A stretch of 64,000 nucleotides of DNA from Siphonodentalium dalli (taxonomy: Eukaryota > Mollusca > Scaphopoda > Gadilida > Siphonodentaliidae): assembly GCA_032622095.1 (NCBI GenBank), contig CP136061.1, positions 48,675,797 through 48,739,796 of the forward strand, read 5' to 3'. The translations under genes and the position numbers were made by a program. Below the pieces are notes generated by a model. The model searched no databases, was not told the origin of the DNA, and saw only the letters and a list, made by a program, of their open reading frames with translations. This document shows, one piece after another, positions 38,801-44,944 of this stretch; the first letter of the stretch is position 1; each line of letters begins with the position of its first letter.

Positions 38801-41800
38801 CTATATTAGTACGTACCGTGATTGCACATCTTGCCGAACCTGCCTTGAACACAGGCTGTACACCCCTCTTGCGTCGAATCACTGCAGGCCGTACAATATT
38901 CATACTTCGCACACAGAGTGACTTTGTCATAAGGATCACAAGGAACACAGGTCGCTTCCCATCGGTGGAAAATTGTACACCTGAATATACACCAAATATC
39001 ACAGTGCATTATTAATTCGACTCCAAATATACATGACATAGACACCAAATATTACAGTGTTTCATTAATTCGACACCAAATATCACAGAGCATTATTAAT
39101 TCGACACCAAATACACATGGAACAGACACCAAATATCACAGTTCATTATTAATTCGACACCAAATATATATGAAATAGACACCAAATATCACAGTACATT
39201 ATTAATTCGACACCAAATATACATGAAACAGACACCAAATATCAGGGTGCATTATTAATTCGACACAAAACATACATGAAATTGACACCAAATATCACAG
39301 TGCATTATTAATTCGACACAAAACATACATAAAATTGACACCAAATATCACAGTGCATTATTAATTAGACACCAAATATACATGAAATAGACACCAAATA
39401 TCACAATGTTTCATTAATGCGACACCAAATATCACAGAACATTATTAATTCGACACCAAATAGACATGAAATAGAAACCAACTATCACAGTGCATTATTA
39501 ATTCGACACCAAATATACATGAAATAGACACAAAATATCACAGTGCATTATTAATTAGAAACCAAATATACATGAAATAGACACCAAATATCACAATACA
39601 TTATTAATTCGACACCAAATATACACGAAATAGACTCAAAATATCACAGAGCATTATTAATTAGAAACCAAATATACATGAAATAGACACCAAATATCAC
39701 AATACATTATTAATTAGACACCAAATATACATGAAACAGACTCAAAATATCATAGTGTATTATTAATTGGACACCAAATATACACGAAACAGACACCAAA
39801 CATCACAATACATTATTAATTCGACACAAAGTATGCATGAAATAGACGCCAAATATCACAATACATTATTAATTCGACACCAAATATATATGAACTAAAC
39901 ACCAAGTATCACAGTACATTATTAATTCGACACCAAATATACATGAAACAGACACCAAGTATCACATGCATTATTAATTCGAGACCAAATATACATGAAA
40001 TAGACACCAAATATCACCGAGCATTATTGATTCGACACCAAATTTACATGAAATAGACACCATATATCACCGTGCATTATTAATTCGACACCAAATTTAC
40101 ATGAATTAAACAAAAAACACCACAGTGTATTATTAATTCGACACCAAATATACATGAAATAGACACCAATTATGACAGTACATTTAGGAGATAAACATAC
40201 CCTGTTGAGTTGTACATTCTTGGATTCGAGCATGAAAACAGTTTGTGAACGAGCCGGCTTGCCGGCGAGTTCACAAACTGTTTTCATGCTCGAATCCCAG
40301 AATGTACAACGAAACAGGGTACGTTTATCTCCATTGTAATTCAATCTAGCAAGGAAATTGCAAAAAAACTGTATAAAAAGTATCATTTAGTCATTTTCAT
40401 GACACGAATCGAGACTTTCATTTTGCCGTTGTCACCGTGCACAAATCATTGGGTTTGTTCATTGCGTTACTCGGAACACTGCTCCGTAACCATTTCCTGT
40501 GGGGCGGGTTGGCTCGTTTCGCTACTCCGTTCTGCGCCGTTGAAATTTTACCGTGCCACATTCAGATTTGATGCACGCTGAAGCGGCCGTTGTCGGTGAA
40601 TCGAAAACTAAAGTTAGCCGCTCTCGGCCAATCAGAATGCTCGTTTTTAGTGACAAATACTCAATTGAATTACAATATTAATTCGATACCAAATATACAT
40701 GAAACAGACACTAAATATCACAGTGCATTATTAATTCGACACCAAATATATATGAAATTGACACCAAATTCACTGTTATTCACAGATAATGTAGTTTATT
40801 TCATTTTCTTGGAATTAATAATGTACTGTGAATCACAGTACATTATTAATTCCAAGAAAATGAAATAAACTACATTGTGTGCCACAAATGGCGCAACGAC
40901 GGGGTGTGTCAACCTGAATAGACACCAAATATCACAGTTCATTATTAATCCAAGGAAACGAAATAAACTACACTGTGTGCCACATATGGCGTAACGACGG
41001 GGTATGGGGTGTCTCAATCCCAACCTTTGGTCAAATTGTTCAACAGTTCGGTCTTTCCTGCGAATCATGCCTGAAATTACGACTTCAGGAAATTACAGAC
41101 CGAAAACAGGTTGAAATTGTTCTGATTATTTATTTATCTAGCGAAACTTATAAATAATAGCCGGGTGGCGAGAACAATCGGCCACAATGCCAACAGCGAT
41201 GGGCTTCAATTCAAATTAAGATATTTTCGCGCGGTCGAATCTCTGGCTGCCCAGCGTTGATCGCTCATTTGGTTATCAGAAGATTGTATTAGTCTCATTC
41301 GGTACAAGTTTCGTATGCTACACGATGGAAACAAAACTTATAAACGGTTTGACCGTATACATGTAGGTCAAAAGATCACGTGAGTCAGGTGATGTCCGCT
41401 GGCAACGCCAACACACGTTATAAGTTACACGTATACGCGCTGCTGAACGTGGTTATACGTGGGATACGAATGTATAAAGCTCTAAAATTGGAAATTACAT
41501 ATACACCCATGGTCAAGTGGTCCTGCTAATGTGCTATATGATGCTGGTAGGTCCTGTTGAATTGCTATGATACTGTTAGAACAAACTGATGCTGTCGACA
41601 TCGATTTTTTTTCTTCTAAAGTTGTCATTTTCGCGGTGTTCTGATAATCTGAACATATCCAGCAAAAGCAATTATGTGTATAAACATTAAATAATATGTA
41701 TATATTGCGCAATATTTAATACTGGTTGTATTAGTTATTGCAAATGGACTATAATCAATATGGCTAATCACGTCGTTTTGCAAACACCAGCGCAGCCATT

Positions 41801-44195
41801 ATTAAATTTTTCAAAAATATATACATGCGCCAGTAGTATGATAAGAACAACTTATCGAGATCCAACACACGTGACAAACCTAAGATGAAACATAGTTTAA
41901 TCGTACCAGAGAGATACACAAAACACGTGCTTTCACAAGCGACAACCAGACAATAATGAAACAGGTCACACACAGTAGAGACCTTAACAAGACGCTCTCG
42001 GATATAACATACATGTACCAATCTATACAATACAACACCATGGCGCAACCACTTTTCTTTCTCCCCTCTGTCTCTATGTATACTCAACGAAATGAAAGAA
42101 ACGAAAATGATGTCCTTGTTATAAATCAATATGGTAATTACTATCATGTGATTTGTTGGTATGGCATCTGTCCAATAAATCAAAAGTATATGTATGAAAC
42201 ACATGCTGTCTTTAAGCATGTCACATCAGATGTAATCAGGTCAAGATGCAACAATCAGCCCTGTAGTGTTCCTATCACTCATGTGCAACTCACAGCTATT
42301 GGAGATTAGCGGACTGTCATCTTAAGTCTTAAGAACTTATGAACCTGAACATCGTCTATCACGGTCACGAAATCTGGGGATTTCTAGAATAGCATAGTCC
42401 TTGTCACGGAAATCCATCAGCAACAGTGTTCCAGTACAACCAAAGCATTTGTAGCTTTGTGATGGTGATGGCATAGGTTCACTCTTGCTTCCCAATTCCT
42501 GCCCGGCATCAAAATGCAGGTCATGGCGTTGGAACTCAAAACAGCTGGGAAGAGCAGGCTTCTGATTGATATCTGAGTGATAGGTATGAACGCATAATGA
42601 TACAGGTGTACCTTCTCCCTCACCACATCCAAAATCTGAACAATCAGGTACCAATGGAATGGTTTCCGTAGACCTTATGCGAGAGTAGTCATGTGCAACA
42701 TTCCGACCGCCAATAATTTCTGAATCCATGTGTAGGGACATATTCATTATCTCCGTCTCATTTAGAGTGTGTTCCGATGTCACGTCTTCACTGGTGTAAG
42801 CGAGATAATGATTATCAGTTGTGTCGGATTCAGTCTGTGAACATGTGGAATGTACATATGGCTGTGCTTTGTCAAGCGAGTTGGAACAATCAGCATTACA
42901 TAATCCAGTATCACTCTTATAAATTAAGTTGATCGAATCTGTATGATTGTCATGGGTTTGAATACAACTGTCATTGAATGTGATCGGTTGGTTACTAGCA
43001 ACTTGCGTGAAGCTAGGCCTTTGAAATTGAAGTGGATCATCAGGACAACCGTACACATAACTTGCACCATCTCCAATGAGAACAACTGCTTTGTTGGGAC
43101 GCACAGTAATGTCATTAGTCATCATGAATGATAAACCAGCAGAAATGTCGACATCAAGGATATCAACAACTGCAGCTTCTAACAACAGTTCATTACCGTC
43201 TCGATTCACTACAACTTCTGTGAACCCAATAATGTCATAGCGGCCTTTATCTATGAATGACGAAAACTGTGTTGAAATGTGTCGAGTAACAAGTAAGCCA
43301 AGTGACTGGGCAGCACGTGCACTCACCAAGTTGGCCTATCTCCCAGAAACAAATGTCATCCGAAGAGACTTGCTCTGGTATTCAACATCTAAATACGGTA
43401 GCAGTACCATACTGTGTCATGTAAAGCACGCGCAATGTGCCAATACAATCAAACAAGTTCAAACAAAGATCTTTTTCGACGGGATTTTCCGACGGCCACG
43501 TGCAGCGAAGATATGCAATGTAGATCCAAATATCGACCGTTTTCGAACGTTATTTACCCGGTTTCCGGAATGACGAGAGTCCGCAAACGCTGCCACCACG
43601 CCAGTAGTATGATAAGAACAACTTATCGAGATCCAACACACGTGACAAACCTAAGATGAAACATAGTTTAATCGTACCAGAGAGATACACAAAACACGTG
43701 CTTTCACAAGCGACAACCAGACAATAATGAAACAGGTCACACACAGTAGAGACCTTAACAAGACGCTCTCGGATATAACATACATGTACCAATCTATACA
43801 ATACAACACCATGGCGATGTATGTTCTTGAATGCTTCATACAGCCACTGGCTTTTCTCAAATCCCACGGATTAGCCAAACACCTCGAAAATGATAACTTT
43901 AGAAAAAATAACGGTACTTTTTCGTAATGGCATTAGTTAATTTGCAGCATCATGGTAATTCAGCAGTACCACCAGCATCATAGCACATTAGCATGCAGGG
44001 CCACTTTACCAGGGGTGATATATTGGCTTTTCTGTACGTACCTTGTGATGCGTATGTCAACTGCTCTTCCCTGTTTGCCACATTGGCATGCAACGTGTTC
44101 GTCTGTGCACTGTCCCAGGTCCAGAGGGTAGTAATTATACCCGGAAACTAGCACCAGTCTGCTTATTAAACAGACGATTGATAGTAAAGTTTGAC
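15212..44195 (-). CDS. Factor C-like modular serine protease gene (19 exons recognised, first exon missing)
   Basis: Spliced minus-strand gene for a secreted multidomain serine protease homologous to horseshoe-crab clotting Factor C, the zymogen that starts the haemolymph clotting cascade. The exons run 44042-44195, 38817-38980, 37501-37596, 36306-36476, four copies between 33288 and 32779, 32412-32528, 31782-31946, 30708-30885, 29641-29745, 29115-29218, 28538-28619, 27777-27988, 26035-26327, 18568-18844, 17177-17287 and 15212-15345. All junctions have GT/AG and the phases match throughout. The joined coding length is about 2.7 kb (about 900 residues), or about 816 residues with one copy of the repeated exon. 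Modules in order are the Cys-rich N-terminus, EGF, five CCPs, a linker-split CCP and the trypsin domain. Unlike Factor C (about 1019 residues), no LCCL or C-type lectin domain was seen. The start codon lies in an unseen upstream exon. Expression and LPS sensing are not shown by sequence. Confidence 0.93.
15395..15546. mobile_element. Palindromic MITE, first copy
   Basis: Imperfect inverted repeat: the left arm (AAGATTAACTGGAGGTCATTGG ... AGAGTAATTGAACAAA) returns in reverse at the right end (TTTAATTACTCTGCCGG ... CCAATGACCT ... GATCTTCCAGTCA). A related copy is at 33777-33920. Lies in the last intron, about 50 bp from the terminal acceptor. Confidence 0.65.
15547..17176. other. Last intron of the protease gene
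   Basis: Between the Ser-exon donor at 17176 and the palindromic MITE next to the terminal exon. No further coding or structured feature recognised. Confidence 0.6.
17177..17287 (-). CDS. Factor C-like exon: catalytic Ser segment
   Basis: Phase 1-1 exon of 111 bp, acceptor TTCTTTTCCCGCAG, donor GTAAAT. It encodes [20 protein letters not shown] followed by GPLAFPYGS. The Ser of GDSGGP is intact, and Asp six residues before it marks a trypsin-like S1 pocket (Arg/Lys preference). Factor C has NMFCAGYKKGRYDACSGDSG. Confidence 0.98.
17560..18068. mobile_element. Repeat family R, copy 1, ending in a 158-bp hairpin
   Basis: Begins near TTTACACACTAAGTGTTGTC, contains GATTGGTCGGCGCCCACGTG, and ends in a hairpin at 17911-18068 (AAGGATTAACTGTCATGTGG ... 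centre ACCCTTCGGGTTTTAC ... inverse). Related copies are at 26634-27018 and 55375-55782. Confidence 0.8.
18568..18844 (-). CDS. Factor C-like exon: catalytic Asp segment of trypsin domain
   Basis: In phase 0, out phase 1, 277 bp. The acceptor is TTTTCCTTGCAG and the donor is GTAAGT. It encodes [21 protein letters not shown] with the catalytic Asp, [23 protein letters not shown] and [11 protein letters not shown]. It matches the Factor C segment FDIALIQL, PICLPTD, VVTGWG. The upstream intron is about 7.2 kb and filled with transposon remains. Confidence 0.97.
19092..21143. mobile_element. 2.05-kb element with perfect 23-bp terminal inverted repeats
   Basis: Left end CAGGGGCCTATACTATAGAT (plus TTA) and right end its exact inverse. 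A CAGGGGC terminus resembles hAT-type ends, but no 8-bp target duplication is visible. No transposase was recognised inside; it holds an (AT)n run near 20819-20850. Lies in the 7.2-kb intron. Confidence 0.65.
20819..20852. repeat. (AT)n microsatellite
   Basis: Uninterrupted AT dinucleotides, about 16 repeats. Confidence 0.95.
21368..21994. mobile_element. TTAA MITE family B
   Basis: Ends are TTAAAGGGGTACTGTAC and its exact inverse GTACAGTACCCCTTTAA, 627 bp apart. TTAA at both ends suggests piggyBac-type mobilisation. No coding content. Confidence 0.8.
22483..25406. mobile_element. Fold-back element with 0.5-kb inverted arms
   Basis: The left arm 22483-23014 and right arm 24896-25406 are inverse copies. 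Both contain CACTGTCGGATACCCGTTTA, CCAAGATGGCGGCGCCAACT, TCAAAATGTTCAGGTTCGGA and repeated GTTCAGGTTCGGA. The inner 1.9 kb has no recognised gene. The arms' open frames (repeated LSEPEP) only reflect the GGTTCGGACA-type repeats. Intronic. Confidence 0.85.
25407..26034. other. Intron sequence next to the catalytic-His exon
   Basis: No gene recognised. 25407-25720 is rich in short ATCCC/AAATC phrases. Confidence 0.5.
26035..26327 (-). CDS. Factor C-like exon: activation site and catalytic His of trypsin domain
   Basis: In phase 1, out phase 0, 293 bp. The acceptor is TTCTATTTTGCAG and the donor is GTATGA. It encodes [19 protein letters not shown], the protease N-terminus after cleavage (IVNG), then [24 protein letters not shown] with the catalytic His, and [21 protein letters not shown]. 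It aligns with Factor C through [15 protein letters not shown] and IYLGKYYRD. The residue before IVNG is Leu, not Arg or Lys. Factor C likewise uses a non-basic Phe-Ile bond. Confidence 0.97.
26634..27018. mobile_element. Repeat family R, copy 2 (truncated)
   Basis: Shares TTGTCATCACTAGATCCAGC, CACGTGGCTAGTTGCAGTTA... and AAGGATTAACTGTCATGTGG with copy 1. It stops in the left hairpin arm (CTTGTATGTAAAACCCT), so the fold-back arm is missing. Confidence 0.8.
27326..27729. mobile_element. Small MITE-like element, TIR about 18 bp, 47 bp from an exon
   Basis: Begins TGAAGGGATCACTCCACTC and ends with the near-inverse GTGAGTGTGATCCCTTCA. It contains internal GTGCTGAAGGGTAC copies and no coding sequence. 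It sits in the intron between the last CCP exon and the first protease exon. Confidence 0.6.
27777..27988 (-). CDS. Factor C-like exon: basic linker with RSKR site and end of final CCP
   Basis: In phase 2, out phase 1, 212 bp. The acceptor is CTTACTTCAG and the donor is GTAATA. It encodes a linker [19 protein letters not shown], then [10 protein letters not shown] and the rest of a CCP ([29 protein letters not shown]). Horseshoe-crab Factor C has the same unusual long insert inside its last CCP (RLPRLPLPLARAAK ... VKLPEGHYRV). There the zymogen is cut after Arg in this linker to give heavy and light chains. Here R-S-K-R at that place is a furin-type consensus. Confidence 0.95.
28078..28275. 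repeat. GTT/GAT/GAC trinucleotide microsatellite in intron
   Basis: Imperfect trinucleotide runs (GTT, GAT, GAC, GGT) between the two exons of the split final CCP. There are no stops in some frames, but the His- or Asp-rich translations are a composition artefact. Not coding. Confidence 0.9.
28394..28553 (-). repeat. 27-bp minisatellite duplicating a 5' splice site
   Basis: On the plus strand the unit is roughly CTTACCCTCTACGGGAATGG plus TGAGTAA. It recurs at 27-bp spacing about four times, with two more diverged units upstream. On the transcribed strand each unit carries a donor-like GTAGAGGGTAAG; one diverged unit has GTAGG. Confidence 0.9.
28538..28619 (-). CDS. Factor C-like exon: start of the split final CCP
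   Basis: In phase 1, out phase 2, 82 bp. The acceptor is GTTTTCTTTTAG. It encodes [19 protein letters not shown], matching VITCQNPPVPSYGSVEI of the last Factor C CCP, and ends HHSRRG. The last 12 bases and the donor (AGAGG|GTAAGT) belong to a 27-bp tandem repeat, so near-identical donors follow downstream. Only the first keeps the reading frame; the others would read through an in-frame TAA. Confidence 0.88.
29115..29218 (-). CDS. Factor C-like exon: second half of CCP 5
   Basis: In phase 2, out phase 1, 104 bp. It encodes [30 protein letters not shown] and VK. It completes CCP 5 with three cysteines and the Trp. The acceptor CGTTTTTACAG is short and the donor is GTAAAC. Factor C has the equivalent WSAPKPRCIKV just before its last CCP. 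Confidence 0.94.
29641..29745 (-). CDS. Factor C-like exon: end of CCP 4 and first half of CCP 5
   Basis: Phase 2-2 exon of 105 bp, acceptor TGCTACTTACAG, donor GTAAGT. It supplies the closing Cys of CCP 4 (CEQVNFRS) and the start of CCP 5 ([18 protein letters not shown]). The interruption of CCP 5 by an intron in its middle matches the split used for CCP 2. Confidence 0.92.
29942..30340. mobile_element. TTAA MITE family D, copy 1
   Basis: Begins TTAACCCTTTACCCAACA and ends TGTTGGGTAAAGGGTTAA, perfect inverted ends including TTAA. Two strong hairpins, with arms CCAATGCATTCTCTTATATA + TGCGAG around a GTCGACCATAGGTCGC core, face each other. Copies are at 35618 and 60537. Intronic. piggyBac-type by its ends. 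Confidence 0.92.
30708..30885 (-). CDS. Factor C-like exon: CCP module 4, lacking its last Cys codon
   Basis: In phase 1, out phase 2. It encodes [44 protein letters not shown] and then TG. The last codon is completed by the first G of the next exon (TGG, Trp), and the closing Cys follows there, giving PWC. The acceptor is TTTTCATCCACAG; a neighbouring AG two bases downstream would break the frame. The donor is GTAGGT. The upstream intron of about 0.9 kb shows no LCCL or lectin exon. Confidence 0.92.
31782..31946 (-). CDS. Factor C-like exon: CCP module 3
   Basis: A complete CCP in one phase 1-1 exon of 165 bp: [17 protein letters not shown], then [20 protein letters not shown] and HPQC. The four cysteines and the Trp are in canonical order. 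The acceptor is ACAATTTCCAG and the donor is GTATGT. Confidence 0.96.
32412..32528 (-). CDS. Factor C-like exon: second half of CCP module 2
   Basis: Phase 1-1 exon, acceptor ATCTTTCAG, donor GTAAGT. It encodes [20 protein letters not shown], then [15 protein letters not shown]: the second to fourth cysteines and the Trp of a CCP. Joined to the 87-bp exon upstream it completes a standard sushi module. Confidence 0.94.
32779..32865 (-). CDS. Half-CCP exon, copy 4 of 4
   Basis: Same sequence as copies 2 and 3. It lies next to the intron leading to the second half of the CCP at 32412-32528. Splicing of any single copy to that exon gives one complete four-Cys CCP; including more than one gives a run of half-modules with unpaired cysteines. 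Confidence 0.7.
32920..33006 (-). CDS. Half-CCP exon, copy 3 of 4
   Basis: Same sequence as copy 2, with a 54-bp intron on each side, phase 1-1, and both splice sites intact. Inclusion keeps the frame. Confidence 0.65.
33061..33147 (-). CDS. Half-CCP exon, copy 2 of 4
   Basis: Identical by eye to the next two copies. Its acceptor (GATATTAACAG) and donor (GTAAGT) are both intact. The intron separating it from copy 1 is only 54 bp. If included, it adds 29 residues with one extra Cys in frame. It may be spliced in, skipped, or an assembly artefact. Confidence 0.65.
33202..33288 (-). CDS. Half-CCP exon, copy 1 of 4 in transcript order
   Basis: An 87-bp phase 1-1 exon. The acceptor is TTGTTTTCAG, which differs from the other three copies, and the donor is GTAAGT. 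It encodes the first half of CCP module 2 with one Cys ([13 protein letters not shown] ... SPVSLR). The second half is the exon at 32412-32528. This copy differs from the others by one base at 33263, a synonymous Pro codon change. It has the strongest acceptor and is the likely original exon. Confidence 0.85.
33470..33620. mobile_element. Fragment of TTAA MITE family D
   Basis: Carries the AATTGTTAAAGAATGTAAGA spacer and one CCAATGCATTCTCTTATATA hairpin, then stops at CACAGGGCTAACTGTT. Both TTAACCC ends are missing. Confidence 0.85.
33777..33920. mobile_element. Palindromic MITE, second copy
   Basis: Same design and similar arms as 15395-15546 (GAAGATCGATTGGGGTCAT ... AATGACCCCAATCGATC). Lies in the intron between CCP 1 and the repeated half-CCP exons. 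No coding content. Confidence 0.65.
33921..35617. other. Intron between CCP 1 and the repeated exon, repeat-poor part
   Basis: No exon or domain seen. 34120-34210 has a triplicated AACGCTCTTTATTTTT phrase. 35150-35270 has repeats of TGCCGAAACGTCC, also present near 22446. Confidence 0.5.
35618..36004. mobile_element. TTAA MITE family D, copy 2
   Basis: TTAACCCTTTACCCACAAAA to TTCTGTTGGGTAAAGGGTTA + A, with the same two inward hairpins as 29942-30340. Confidence 0.92.
36306..36476 (-). CDS. Factor C-like exon: CCP/sushi module 1
   Basis: A complete CCP module in one phase 1-1 exon of 57 codons. It starts [12 protein letters not shown] and contains [11 protein letters not shown], a third Cys (VRTCF), the invariant Trp (RHWSS) and the final ILPTC: four cysteines and one Trp in canonical order. 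The acceptor is TTCGCACTCCAG and the donor is GTGAGT. The following intron is about 3 kb and contains a TTAA MITE and repeats. Confidence 0.95.
36616..36736. repeat. 121-bp palindrome in intron
   Basis: GTTGCATGGTTTCGAGG at the left is inverse to CCTCGAAACCATGCAAC at the right, with an inner CATTCACCGAGGCC...GGCCGAGGTGAAT pair. Confidence 0.85.
37501..37596 (-). CDS. Factor C-like exon: EGF-like module
   Basis: The acceptor is TTTGTTTTGTAG and the donor is GTAAGG. It is a phase 1-1 exon, so it can be shuffled as a unit. It encodes six cysteines ([10 protein letters not shown] ... RCECPRG ... LCQTKI) in a short EGF-like arrangement. It sits where Factor C has its EGF domain, between the Cys-rich region and the first CCP. 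It is short at about 32 residues, with the C-x-C pair typical of the C-terminal half of EGF. Confidence 0.9.
   Translation of the reverse strand, partial: NAGVRIMHRANNTVVDVNVHGGDLETSVKPK
37987..38224. mobile_element. TTAA MITE family E sharing the family D hairpin
   Basis: Ends are TTAACCCTTTCAGTGCCA and its near-inverse TGGCACTGAAAGAGTTAA. These differ from family D, yet the inside carries the same CCAATGCATT(C/A)TCTTATATA hairpin. Confidence 0.88.
38817..38980 (-). CDS. Factor C-like exon: Cys-rich domain
   Basis: In phase 2, out phase 1. The encoded part begins [15 protein letters not shown] and continues with paired cysteines (CTAC, CTAC) to [10 protein letters not shown]. It aligns with the Factor C Cys-rich domain (CTYFYRWRPYCKPCD, then CQEC and CVTC). 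In horseshoe crabs the tripeptide RWR in this domain binds lipid A; here the third residue is Glu (RWE). The acceptor's pyrimidine tract (GGTGTATATTCAG) lies at the edge of the 53-bp minisatellite that fills the upstream intron. The donor is GTACGT. Confidence 0.93.
38985..40190. repeat. 53-bp minisatellite, about 20 copies
   Basis: The unit is roughly GACACCAAATATACATGAAA + TAGACACCAAATATCACAGT + GCATTATTAATTC. It fills the intron start above the Cys-rich exon and reappears at 40675-40770. The first unit supplies the acceptor region of the exon at 38817-38980. Confidence 0.95.
40187..40332. repeat. 146-bp near-perfect palindrome interrupting the minisatellite
   Basis: GGAGATAAACATACCCTGTT...GATTCGAGCATGAAAACAGT...TTGTGAACGAGCC is mirrored around GGCTTGCCGGCG. 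Arms are about 70 bp with few mismatches. Confidence 0.92.
40788..40876. repeat. 89-bp perfect palindrome
   Basis: AATGTAGTTTATTTCATTTT ... AATGTACTGTGA is followed by its exact inverse. It lies at the minisatellite edge and includes its TAATAATG motif. Confidence 0.93.
40900..41827. other. Intron DNA before the LTR-type element
   Basis: No gene recognised. A single minisatellite unit remains at 40920-40950. Confidence 0.5.
41828..42045 (-). repeat. Terminal direct repeat, 3' copy
   Basis: 218 bp, the same as 43599-43816 by eye. It begins on the minus strand with CGCCATGGTGTTGTATTGTA. Confidence 0.93.
42337..43332 (-). pseudogene. Retropepsin-like remnant ORF of the LTR-type element
   Basis: An open minus-strand frame of about 330 codons starts just after an in-frame TAG. 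Its first 100 residues ([53 protein letters not shown]) resemble the body of a retroviral-type aspartic protease, but the Asp-Thr/Ser-Gly active site is missing at the break. The remaining part is acidic and Ser/Thr-rich and shows no known domain. The assignment is tentative. It could alternatively be an unrelated ORF carried by the element. Confidence 0.5.
43599..43816 (-). repeat. Terminal direct repeat, 5' copy
   Basis: 218 bp, the same as 41828-42045 by eye. Identity of the two copies implies recent insertion. Confidence 0.93.
43817..44041. other. Intron DNA beside exon 2
   Basis: Short unique stretch between the LTR-type element and the exon 2 donor. Nothing else recognised. Confidence 0.5.
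44042..44195 (-). CDS. Factor C-like exon 2: signal-peptide core and start of Cys-rich N-terminus
   Basis: The acceptor is TTTGTGTTTGCAG and the donor is GTACGT. The exon enters with two bases of a codon and leaves in phase 2. It encodes a hydrophobic segment ([18 protein letters not shown]) and then a Cys-rich stretch including LDLGQC and CQCGKQG, which matches the VDLGLC...CKCG region after the Factor C signal peptide. There is no in-frame ATG: only a GTG lies in the pyrimidine tract of the acceptor, so the methionine should come from a short upstream exon ending after one base of a codon. A non-AUG start is possible but less likely. The following intron is about 5 kb and contains the LTR-type element and the 53-bp minisatellite. 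Confidence 0.8.
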
Positions 44196-44205
44196 CTGCA
44201 AACAC

Positions 44206-44944
44206 AAATATGCAAACTGCTCATGTCCGCGAAGAAATGTTCTTGACAACTCATGCATGTGGCTCAATTGTACCAACACAGATACAGGGATAATGGTATT
44301 TTATTTCACCCTCTCCTAACTTTGGTTAAAATGTCAACGGTTGGAAATGTAATGCTTGCCATAGCATTACTTTGATTTTTCAAACAAAAGGTTGCAAATT
44401 GTATGTTATCGGTGAACATAATTGTCTTCATGAATCGTTAATCGTAACTGGGACTATTTGCATGATCAAAAACTATATTCAAAAGATGAATATAACTCAG
44501 AACTCGACCTGTGATTAGATATATTAATGTCTACACGAACTACATTTATATATCATATAACACGTGCACTTCTTTACCAGAACATTTGGAAAACCTTTAT
44601 AGGCCAGAACAAAAACCTGGCAATGTCCCCAATTGCACATGGGCAATCATGTTTTGAGCGCGTGACCCGATTACCAAACAACAACACAATCGTAACGTGT
44701 ATCGTGATTTAGCCAGTGGAAAGCGCACGGGTAATATGTTATCTCGTTTTGATTATTAACATGACATCACGTGACGCAAGTGAGTCGCGTGAAACCACGT
44801 TTATTTATAATTGCGAAATCTGCTACATTTGTTGTTCTGGACAATGTTGATTGACAGTTTCACTCTGAATAGTGTAGATGCAATATTGCACTTTTTACCC
44901 CCCCCCCCCCCCAGGCTAAATTGCCTCTCGATTGGAGGGTTAGC
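44206..44944. other. Upstream region expected to hold the first exon or its intron
   Basis: No start exon, TATA box or other promoter element could be identified with confidence. A poly-C run lies at about 44899-44914. Confidence 0.4.

Larger units (their letters stand above)
41828..43816 (-). mobile_element. Short LTR-type retroelement in intron
   Basis: Two direct repeats of 218 bp, identical by eye, at 41828-42045 and 43599-43816 bound a 1.55-kb interior. Read on the minus strand, the first repeat is followed directly by TGGTGGCAGCG (43588-43598), a primer-binding-site-like start. The second is preceded by the purine tract GAGACAGAGGGGAGAAAGAA (42055-42074). These are the signs of an LTR retrotransposon. 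No reverse transcriptase or integrase is present, so it is non-autonomous. The repeats start CGCCA and end TGGCG rather than TG...CA, and only a 3-bp flank match (CAT) is visible. Confidence 0.82.
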
